Shown here one piece after another: positions 30,704 to 42,700 of a DNA stretch of 64,000 nt (position 1 is the stretch's first letter; the number at the start of each line of letters is the position of its first letter). Under the pieces are notes generated by a model that was not told the origin of the DNA, made no database searches, and was given only the letters and a program-made list of their open reading frames with translations. The stretch is from positions 8,916,001 through 8,980,000 of the forward strand of contig NC_089739.1 in NCBI RefSeq assembly GCF_035083965.1, written 5' to 3'. The translations under genes were made by a program, and so were the position numbers. Source of the DNA: Branchiostoma lanceolatum. Its lineage: Eukaryota > Chordata > Leptocardii > Amphioxiformes > Branchiostomatidae.

Positions 30704-33700
30704 ATGGAGTGGGACCTAGAAGGTTACGCTATAGGTGAGCTAGTTGATTTTTCCTTTATTTTGGTTCATAATTCCAAATTTTCAGGCCTTTCTGGGACAA
30801 AAATGTGCACATTGTCCACGTCTTTCGTTGGGAGGGGGGCAACTAACTCCGTGTTCCTCAAAATATAGCTCTTTGTGTTGTCACTGGTTTTACTTCGCTC
30901 AAAGCTCCCAGAATAGTTGCGGACTGGTCAACCAGGAAGCAAAAAAAGTGTAGAGCCTGTCCCGCGGTACATACACATGCAGGCCAAAGGTAGTCTCCGC
31001 CGCCAGTTCAACTTCAAGTGCCCGGCGAATCTCCCAAATCGTGTAAATCATCGGCATAGATAACTTTAGCCACTATACTAGCTAGGCGTCCTCAATGAGT
31101 TTGGGCGTTTTAAAGTCCTCAAGCCTGTCTTTCTCCCTTTATAAGGATCACGGCCGTCCCTGCCAGAGTTTGGAGAGTTGTTAGAAGATGTGACGTTTGT
31201 GGACTACTTCAACATCTTCCTCAGTCTTCCGGTAAGTAACTAGCGAAGGAGTCTTACTTTTGTTGAGCCTTTTTTTTTTAACATTGAAATGTAAACCTAT
31301 TTCAGAGTTATGAAGGCATATGGAGTAGCAGTGTGTTTTGAAGCCTTATTTGCAAACAGCGTGAGTTTTGACCCTTGTTGAAGCACACTTTTCTGAAGAG
31401 AAAAAAAAGTGTTACTGTCAAACCCGGTTGGGCAACCACCAGGCACAGATAGCCACCTCAGTCACAAGCTACCTTAAAGCAGTCTATTTTTACATAGTTA
31501 CCCCCACCATGTCATTAGCAACCACCTGTTCTAAGCAACCATTTTTCCTCAGTCCCTGAATCCAGGTTTGACTGTAGTTTCTCCATGTAAAAGGACATTG
31601 TTCTTAGAATCAGACTGTATTATGACTTATGTAACACTTTTTTCTGTTCTCCAGGTATTTGGACAGAGTCTGTTTTATCCACGGTCCCTTAAGAAGTTTG
31701 AGCTGCACCCATCCATCAACAAGGCCATCTATGTGAGTATATATCATTGGACTATGACAATATCTTTTTATTCCGGAACAATTTCATTCATTGGTTAAAC
31801 AACAGAGTATTGTGCATATGATACTGTGCATACATGATCCAAACGTAGTTAAATGAACTTCTTTCAATCCAGCAAAGATTATAAAAAACTGTATAGAGAA
31901 AGTAGAACTGTAGTGCTCTTATCACGGCTAGTCAATTGCATGCAAAAAGAATTTTCATTGACACTGTGATTATATTCTTTCCTAGTTGAACACTTAGTAA
32001 GGAAAACTGTTCGTTGGTATTGACTGTCTAGTAACATTACATGAAATTGAACATTTCTCCCAGCCCCACACACTACTTACTTATTATTTTAGGAGGAAAA
32101 GCACAGTTGATTTGACTGGTGGTTGGTAGAATTCTACATAATACCAGTGAGTGACAATCCCCCTCCCCCTCTTTGTCAGGTCCTGGACCGTCAGAAGCTG
32201 CATAGTTGGGTGATTCGGGAGCGTTTCTCCCTGTTCCTGACCTCTGACCTTTACGTGGAGTACCTACTGAACAAGAGACTGAGGCAGACCACAGTACACC
32301 TCACCCCCAGTGACAGAGATGGCAGCAGTAAGGCTTTCTGTTTGTTTGTTTATTTGTTTGTTCCTAAACTTCCTACTGAACAAGAGACTGAGACAGACCA
32401 CAGTACACCTAACCCCTATAGTGACAGAGATAGCAGCAGTAAGTTTTGGCTGTGTTTATTTATTTCACTTCTCCAAAGCTGGAAGGCATGGCAGAACAGG
32501 TGAACCCCCGCAGAGGTCACCTTTTCAAGGCCGCCATGCCGAAACATACAAAACTGTACACAATATCAAAACATATATAGTAATACAATATAAATGACCA
32601 ATATAAATGAATCGACATGGTATTCAAGTTAAGTCAACTTAACACTAGAATGGCAACATTTTCGGGAAAATGCAGGATATTCCCCTCCCATTACCTACAC
32701 CTCAAATATGACATCCTTAGCATTGACTGTAAGGTCATCATGAAGTTTCTGCATAAATTTTGCAAACAAGGTCTGCATTAGCACAATTTATGGTCAGGTG
32801 TGTCAGAGCGAACTCCTGCTCTGGGCACCAACTCATGGACACTCCTGTGTCGGGCGACCCCGACGGACCTACATAGACCAACTTGCTGGGGATGTACGGG
32901 TGAGGTCTGAAGATCTAGACCAACTAATGGCGGACTGTGACGCCTGGTATTAGCATAATTTATGGCCAGATGTATTCACCTTTCCTTAAGGTACCTACAA
33001 GTCAAATATGACATCCGTAGCTTTTATGGTAAGGAAAATTCAACTTTATGTATAAATTATGCAAACGAGGCCTCATTAGCATAATTTATGGCCAGGTTTT
33101 CTGATCTTTCCTAATGGTATCTACATCTCGGATATGACATCCATGGCTTTTACGGTAAGTAAAATACAAGTGTATGCATAAATTATGAAAATGAGGTCCT
33201 CATTAGCATAATTCATGGCCAGGTGTGTTCACCTTTCCTAAAAGTACCTACATCTCAAATATGACGTCTGCAGCTTTTACGGTAAGGGAAATACAAGTTT
33301 CTGCATGATTTATCCAAATGAGGTCCTCGTTAGCATAATTAATGTCCAGGTGCTTTCACCTTTCCTAAGGGTACCAACATCTTCAAGATAACATCCACAG
33401 CTTTAAGGGTAAGGGAAATACAAGTTTATGCATAAATTATACAAATGATGTCCTCATTAGCATAATTCATGGCCAGGTGTGTTCACCTTTCCTAAAGGTA
33501 CCTACATCTCAAATATGACATGTGCAGCTTTTACGGGAAGGGAAATACAAATTTCTGCCTAAATTATGCAAATGGGGTCCTCATTAGCATAATTTATATC
33601 CAGGTGCATTCACCTTTCCTAAAGGTATCCACATCTCAAAGATGACATCCGCAGCTTTTACGGGAAGGGAAATACAAGGTAAATACAAGTTTATGCATAA

Positions 33701-36700
33701 ATTATACAAATGAGGTCCTCATTAGCATAATTCATAGCCAGGTGTGTTCACGTTTCCTAAAGGTACCTACACCTCAAATATGACATCTGCAGCTTTCACG
33801 GACAGGGAAATACAAGTTTCTGCATAAATTATGCAAATACGGTCCTCATTAGCATAATCTTTGTCCAGATGAATGGACCTTTCCTAAAGGTACCTACATC
33901 TTAAAGATGACATCCGCAGCTTTTGCGGTAAGTAAAATACAAGTTTATGCATAAATTATGCAAATGAGGTCCTCATTAGCATAATTCATGGCCAGGTGTG
34001 TTCACCTTTCCTAAAGGTACCTACATCTTAAAGATGACATCCGCAGCTTTTAAGGTAAGAGAAATACAAGTTTATGCATAAATTATGCAAATGATGTCCT
34101 CATTAGCATAATTCATGGCCAGGTGTGTTCACCTTTCCTAAAGGTACCTACATCTCAAATATGACATCTGAATCTTTTACGGTAAGGGAAATACAGGTTT
34201 CTGCATAAATTATGCAAATGAGGTCCTCATTAGCATAATTTATGTCCAGGTGTGTTCACCTTTCCTAAAGGTACCTACATCTCGAATATGACATCTGAAT
34301 CTTTTACGGTAAGGGAAATACAAGTTTATGCATAGATTATGCAAATTAGGTCCTCATTAGCATAATTCATGGTCAGGTGTATTCACCTTTTCTATAGGTA
34401 CCTACATCTCAAATATAACATCCGTACCATGTAACATAAGGTACATATAACTTTCTACAATACCATTGGTAGAGCTACTACCGCACATCTACTTGGTTTT
34501 TGGCAGAAGAAAGAAGAAGAAGAAGAAGAAGAAGAAGAAGAAGAACAGGCAAGCAAAAACAGTATATCCCCCTTCCCACTGGAAGGGGAATGTAAATATA
34601 TACAATACAAAGATAGAAATGAATTAAAGAAACAGCACAAGATACAAAATTTGTATTTGTTTGTTTAGTAAACCACAAAGGTCTTTTCTTGGACAGTTCT
34701 TTTTTCTTTAGAAAATGAAATGAAGCATGATGCTTTTTCAAGTAGCTAGTGGTGCAATACGACTTTATTGACTGTCACCCCTAGTGCATTATTGACATAT
34801 AAAACAAATAAATACTGGTTATCAATAGATTTTTCATCAAAGACACGAAATTTTGTCAACAAAAATCTGTATCCAGGTATACAATGTAGAACATTGTAGA
34901 ATTTTTTATTTCATTTATTTCTGCGCAATTTGTCCATATCAGAAGACAAGAAGTTGCGGAGCATGGGGGACATGTTGCGCCGGATGTTGAAAAAAGCTCG
35001 CGGCATGAGACGATTTCGCCAGTCACTCAGGGGCACACCAGGACGGAGCTACCTGGCCTTCTGGTTGGATGCTGAGACGTACCGACGACAACCGTGCGCC
35101 AAGAAACGAAGAGAGCTTCTAAGGAACATCATCAGGAAGTACTTCTGTAACGGGGCAGACTTGGAGATGCCTACGGCCATTAAAATGAAAGTCTTGCAAG
35201 GTAAGATGCCTTCTGTGTTATACATGTACTTGCAGCAAGTCCTAAACAGAAAAATATATGAGAGAGAGAGAGTATCTATCTGTAGTGAGAGAGAGGGAGA
35301 AAGAAAGGGACACTAAACCCTTGTCTTAATCAACAAAACTAGAGATAGTTTGTTATTTTTTTCTAATGCTTGAAGAAATGTGCTACTATATATATTAGGT
35401 TAATTTGAGATGCTAAAATTTAGGTTAGTATGAAGACCAACATGATCATAAATAAGATAGAAGTTCAGTAGTTGTTGTAGAATGCTTTTGTTCGTAGCTA
35501 AGCATTCACTGTGATAAAAGATATGGTACCTTAGAATTTTCTCTAGTGTCATTTAAAAAGAAACCTAAGTTTTGAGCTTTCTTGACGGTATTGATAAGGT
35601 TTCTAAGGATGACTTGAAAAGATTTACAAATATAGAATTGAGAATTCACTTAATGAATGAGATGTTAAACTTTGTTGTTTTCTCAGATAGTATTGATTAC
35701 AAGTTACTGGTAAAAAGATTGTTTCAGCACCTTTCTCTGTTGTTACCACAGTTGTTTTAATCCCATCTTATGGTTTTGTTGTTTTATCTTTCCCAGCTGG
35801 TGTTGATGAAAAGTTGACGTTACAAGCAGAGTTCAGTGAAGGCTGCCCCTCCCCACACCTGCTGGTCGATGTTCAACAGGTGGTTTTAGAGACAATACAG
35901 TCCTACTGGCTACCTCGCTACATGGGATGGTGTAGGGCCAGGTAAGGGTGGTTAGCACTATTTGTTTGTTTGTTTGTTTTGTTTGTTTGTGATACAACAG
36001 GTGGTCTTAGAGACCATACAGTCCTACTGGCTGCCTCGGTACAGTATGATGATTACAATATTTGGTTGGAATAAAATCTAAATCCTTTCGAGGTCTAATC
36101 AAGACCTACCCACATAACAAATATACAGACAATCCACCCAGATATTCTCAAGTTATCTTGTTGACAGACACAAGCACACACCACACACACACACACACAC
36201 ACATACACGCACACACACAGAGACACAAACATACACACACACCACACACACAGACACACACACACACAGACACACACATACACACGCACACACACACACA
36301 CACACCAAAAACACACACACACACATACACATACACATGAAAGCTCCACGAAACAATAACCGTCCGGCAAAGGTACTAAGATAATTTTTTTTGGTCATTC
36401 AGTGCTAATGTACTACTATTACAGATACATGGAGTCCATACTGAAGCCTGGACAGTTCTTTATACTGGACGATGACTCTGAAGATGAGGATAACGCATTA
36501 TTACAGACTGCCAGTATCTCCAACATCACAGTAGCCGGCCTGGTGCAACTGGCCACCTCTCCCACAACAGGTATCGCGGAGAAATCGGTGTCGTCAACGT
36601 TGCTGGGTCGCCAGGAATCAGACAGCGCTGTTGCAAAGCAGGATGGGAAAACTGGGTCATCATTGCAAGTGGAAGGTAATGTAATACAGTTGTCAATTGT

Positions 36701-39700
36701 ATTTTAATTTTTTTGGGGGGGGGTTAGCATCTCAGAATGTATAAATTGTTTTGTAGGAATAAGTGAATGACCAAATGAACGAACAAACAAACAGACGTTT
36801 CTGAAAAAATACAAGATTGAAGGGTGAAACATGAAAGCAATACCATACTGCTAGATGTTTTGTCTCATTTCTTTAGTGTCTGTCCCAAAGAGCATTTCTG
36901 CTGAGAAGACCAATTTGAAAGCAGATACTCCAGTCAAGACACCGCCTGTAGTCAGGATAGTGGAACCAGATGGGACTGTTACCCAGACTAGGGAACACCC
37001 TCAGGGGGCTGATAGCCAGGCTAGTTCTGGGCCTCAAAAGACTGGCAGCCAGACTAGGGTAGAGCCTCAGGAGACTGGTAGCCAGACTAGGGTAGAGACT
37101 GTGAGCCAGGATGAATTAGAGACAGCAAAGAAAAAGAAACAAGAAACCGAGGAAGAGAAAGAACAAGAAGCCATGGAAAGGAAAAGACAGGTAGATTTGG
37201 GGTTGAGGTTGAGTCAGTGTCTAATGGTTTCGTGGTTGGGAATCTGCTCTTGGGATAACAAGGTTTGGGGTTCGAATCCCAGTCTAGATGCAGCACTAGT
37301 CTTTAACGTCAGTATGCATGTTTTGGAACCAGCCAATTTTCATTAGCCTGACGAATCGCACTCCTAGTGGCCAGCCGGTCCTGTAACCCCTTTTGGGGTG
37401 GGGGTCAGTAACCTCCGGCCGAGAGCTTGTGTAAATACAGGCAAAATTTTCATCAAGTTTCCTCAGCCACTATTTCAAGACGTTTTCACTACCCAACAAA
37501 GTGACATTCTTAGGATGTGAATATCGCTGTGCAGACACTGTAATAAGGTAGAGTCAACTTATGATGTAACAAAATTACCAAAAACAGTAACTTTGCTTTA
37601 ATATTTTGATTGGTGAAATTCTACAATATGTACCTTTAAGGATTTTTTTTGCAGCATCCCAGGAACGGAGCCATTAATGGAATGGCTGTGACTTTAATAT
37701 ATGGACAGCGATTTTGTTTTACACATTGGATTTTACTTGTTCCACTGAATGTCGTCCACTTTTGTCTCCATCTGACTGAATGTGACACGTCTTGAAAATT
37801 GACTTTTACAGGTTGAAGGGAAACCCAGTTGCCTTGAGATTAGGGGTGGGTACCGGTACAGAAAATTCAGGTCCGGTCCAGGTCCAGGTTCAGAGGGTCA
37901 GGTCCAGGTCTGGACTTGGACCTGATTATAGTAGTGTAGCAGTACACCATATTCTGGAGAGTGATTTACTTGTCATCATCATCATTATCATCATCGTCGC
38001 CGCTTTCATCTGTCGACGATGCAGGCCACCACTGCTTTCCACGCACTTCTGTCCAGTGCCTGTACTTGATTGCAAGTATATGCATGTGTCGGACAATAAC
38101 GCTATGTCTGGAACAATATGATTTTTTAGGTTCGCACTGTCTTAAAATTAACTATACTCACCTCGCCGTGTGTGACTCATCCTTTAGGTGTTTCTAGATA
38201 TGATCACAGCTAACATCTTCGAAAAAGGGCAACCGCGACTCGTTTAATCTGCTGTTTTGTATTTTCTTAGACCAGTAACATTATTATATTTTGTTATGTG
38301 ACCGCCTGCTGGTAGTCTTGTACTGTGAATTTTCTAATCGGTCCAAAATCCGGTCCACTGATTTATTCCGTACCGTTTTTTTTACCAGTCCACACAAAAA
38401 TACCGGTTTTGTACCAATACACGGTACCGGTACCCACCCCTACTTGAGATGACATGAATATCATAAAATCAAATACAGTGAATCTATTCAATATTGCGGT
38501 TCAACCGTTGGTAATTTTAGCATTTTGGGGAAAGGGAGTAGTATAAGGCATTTAATTTTAATGTGCAAACAAACATCACTGTCTTTAAGTTCTAATGTTA
38601 GTAATCATTTGCGATGATGAAATTTTAGGAATTAACGATCGACCATAAAAGTAGCTAAAATTAAGTTACCTTTAACAAATCAGGAATTACAATAAATGGC
38701 TCCTTTGTTGTTGGACAGGTAAAGATGGCTTTGCACAACCTGAAGACAAAGTACCCGATGCGCCTGACGCCCAAGAACCTATCCAAGCTGCAAAAACAAG
38801 AGCAGCAGAAACAGAAGAAAGCCGAGTGTCTTAAAGAACGCAGAGGCAGGGACAGGAGCAGTTCTTCTACACTACAGGTCGGCTGGAAGCAGAACGAAAG
38901 AAAGAGAGGAAAAAGACGAGACGCGTTGCCTGCTGTGAAGCCACAAACACCATCAGTAGGTAAATAAATGTTGGCATCCATGTATGTAGTCAAAATTGTA
39001 GAAGGCTTGTCCTTAAAAATACTTGACTTGAAGCCTTGGTACTATGTTTCTTGGAAAAAACAGCAGAATACAGAAAAAGATACAGTCAAAGCAGTACAAG
39101 TCACCACAAGGACCACCTGGCCTGTTTGATTGCGTTTTGGTGGTCTCTTAGAAACTTTTACCCATTGAAACAAGTATGAAGAATCCTGTGTATGGTGACC
39201 ACCTATCCATATAGACCAGGTTCTATTAGTCCTCTGAGTAGGCAGTATTGAGTGAACATATTTTTAGGCATATGTAATATCATACGTACTAGTAACTAAA
39301 ACAGAGAAATATTTAACACTAAAACAACATGTTTCTGGTATATGCATCATACAACAGTTTATCAAAACAGAAAAACATATCAATACACTGTCTTTTTATT
39401 CCAATAGACAAGAAAAAACAACGTAAACCTAAGACCTGCAAAACCGACACGCCACGCAGAGAAGAGATGTTCTCTAAGACGAGTTTCACTGCCAAGATGA
39501 AGGAACTCGAGAACAAGAATGAGCTCACAAGCCAAGGAGACAGTTCTCCTCTCCGTCTTCCACACATCTCCGGCGGCCCTAATCTTCCCCAACCCACATC
39601 TTATAGTCTATACTCTTTATACAAGAAACAACAAGAGGTTTTCCTGCGGAACAACAAGTTAATTTTCTTAGCCCTGGAGTCGGACAAACTTGCTGGAGAC

Positions 39701-42700
39701 CCTCTTTATTCCCACCTCGAGAAGGAAGGTCTGGAAAAAGAGAAGAATGTCTTTAAGTTCTGGCAGGCGTCTCAGGAGCTGCTGAATCTTGAGATGACGT
39801 TTTCCTCGGGGGATAAGTCTGTGTGGTACGAGAAGAGTCGGAGGTAGGTGTCACTGAAGAAAAGTAGTGAATGCTACTTGAAACATCTGACCGTTTCCAA
39901 AATCATATCCAGTTGCTTGTCAATGAGTAACTGCTATTTGTCTTATCTTATTTTCCGATGTCTAATCTTCATCAACGTAGAAGGTAGCTATTTGTTTGTT
40001 TGTTTGTTTGTTTATATTACATATAGATTTATGCCACCCTCCCCCCCCCCCCCTTAAATAAAGCACTAAAACTGGTGGTGTATTTGCGGGGTTTCAAATT
40101 TAAGTTGCCGCCACAGTGCTCTTGGGCAGAAATTGAAATACAGATTATGCAGATTATGTTCAACTACATGTGTGCCAAATTTGGTGCTTTTAGACAAATT
40201 TGCACAATTCAGCTGATTTTTCCTAATAGCAATTCTGCTGACGATATGTATGTTGCATTGATAAGACATAAGGATTTTATATGTACTCATATACGCACTT
40301 ATCTAAATGACATATGTCCTTAGTTACTTAATTGAGAACACACTTTAGATGAAATGCTTTTCAGTATTTCAATGCTATAATTGTGGTTTGATAGGTACAT
40401 TTTGTGGAGCCAGCCAGTTGCGTGAGTCTGCCAGTTGCGTGATAAAGATCCATTTCCAATTTCCAGGTTGGTGGAGAGTCACATGAGGCCGGGGACAGCG
40501 GAGTACACGGCTGTAGGACAGGGGTTAGGGGAGGTATTGATGACTACCCCTCCCTCCGCACTGTGGTGTGTCTACCTACAGCAGGCACAGATCAACATAA
40601 CTACGGTCAGGGTTTATTTTATCTTTTGTTAAGTTCATTTGAATCTCATCATTGGCCGGCAAATCAAGAATAGCTACACATGTACAATACTTATTACAGA
40701 TGGTATCAACTTGTTAACAGATCATGAAATTAAGGGAGCCAACAACACATAACCATTACAATGTGTTTGCATACTGTGTCTGACATATTACCTTTCTATC
40801 CTGACAGTCTATCGTCCAGAGTTGGAAGGAGTTTTGTGAAAATGACATAGACAACTTCCAGCAGGCTGTGGTAGGTTCATGTTACATTGGTCATGTACTT
40901 ATTATGTTGTTGTATGAGAATGTGTGTTTCACTGTCCCTGGTGCTGAAACTTCTGTAGGTGCATTAAAAAAATGTTGTTTTATTTGCATTCAAATATTGA
41001 AATTATGGCCCATGCAGAATAATCTCTTTGGCTCTTCAATGATGGTAATGAAGTAATAAACAATTTACCAGGGCTAGGAGTCTGGAATTGTTTTGTACCA
41101 ATGGATGGTGTTTTGAAACTGACTACATTTGTTGCAAACATACATTTTGATTGCTATTCTCAATATCCTCTTTACCTTCTTTCAATTCTACAGCTCTTTT
41201 GAAGGAATGTGGTAAGAGAACAAAACAAAGCAGAAAAAGCTTGTAAACAAGCCACTGTACTTTAAACAAAGAAGGCCTTTCCAACAATTCTTTTCTGTAA
41301 TAAGTTTGGTTTCTATAGCCAGGTGAAATACTTAAACTTGGTGCAATCTTGTGCTCTAAGGTTGACTATCATGTACTGAAATTTTCTCTTAATTGTAAAT
41401 AGACCATTCTGCATAGCATACCGTAGTGATAAGTGGTAATCCAACACACTTTTGCGTACATGTACATTAATGCAGTCCGTTCGGCAAAGACGAGTTGGCG
41501 TAGGAACAAGCGACTACCTCCCGCTCATACGTACATCCTCCTTCGGAATGTCAAGTCTTCCCGCCAGAAAAAGCAGCACCGAGATTTTTGCGAAGAGTCA
41601 AGTGACGCCTCCTTTACCTGGGGAAGGGAGTTCGGTAAAAGTGGATAAGGAACCTCTCGGTCTTAAACATCGCAAGGAAAAAGCTGTGAACCTGGCCAAG
41701 CAGGTCTCAAGAAGTGAGTATGATATACATTTGTACAGTCAAACCTGCCCAAGAAGACCATACAGGGCACCAATAAAATCTGGTCTATGCATTAGTCGTA
41801 TTTAAAATCTGTCATTTCAAGCTTACAAAAAACAATTTTCATCAATTTCAAGTTCCCATTTTTCAACAGACATGATTAATTTTTTTCTGTCCCAACAACC
41901 AAATTTCTGTCTCAGGATGGAAGGCTGAAGACAGCCTTGCTAGAATCTAAGTAATTTAGTGATCAGATATCTTAGTCTTGTTGTCTTTCTCAAGCAGTGG
42001 ATATGCAGGAGATGGAAGACTTGAGTGACTACTTTGAAGAGTCTGATGATGAACTCTCACTCAAAGGAGAGAAGAAGTTGCCCGCTCGAAGAGGTAAGAA
42101 AGTCTCTACATTCTATGGTAGTCAGGCCTTTGTTTTTATTGCATACCCGGTAAACTGCCTCATGGTGTAACACACCAGGTTTGTAATGAAAAGTACAGGC
42201 TGCGTATGCAGACAGATATATTTGATCCACCCACATCAGGATAGACCCCTACGTCTTTCAATAAGTGTGGTCTGTTCCTTAATGTGCTCAAGGTGTGACT
42301 CCATTTAGGACCTCTATTTAACGTCCCAGTGAGATCCCTAGCCAAAGCTAGGTACTCATTTATACAGCTGAGTCAAATGACAAAATTGGTATAACATGCC
42401 TTTCCTAAGGGCACAACATCAGGAACTGTCAGGGATTTGAACTCAATAGCTTGAGGTTTTGAGTCAACAACCCTAATAAAAAGGCCACTCTGCCACCCCT
42501 TCAGTGTTTCCAAAGAAAGTGGACTACAAGCAGTGTACAGCCCAGAGTGCAAGCTACATTGTAGTATCCCAACAAGCACATAGACATCACTGCCTCTAGT
42601 CTACGGCCTCTAAAGGCTATGGGTCTACTGTCAATACAGAAATGTACGCGGTGGTTTTATGTTCGGGGTTTTCACAGTGAACTTTCAGCGCAAACTTTTT

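Noticed and set aside
32691-34432. CRISPR-like array
   Set aside because: Units are contiguous 127-bp satellite monomers without unique spacers, inside a eukaryotic intron.
36062-36398. Open frames rich in His/Thr or Cys/Val across the CA array
   Set aside because: Artefacts of a dinucleotide repeat in the tail of a dispersed element. The same applies at 52028-52405.
41195-41213. Candidate RGS22 exon CTC TTT TGA after an AG near 41194
   Set aside because: In the required phase it stops at once. The exon at 41476 joins 40870 in frame.
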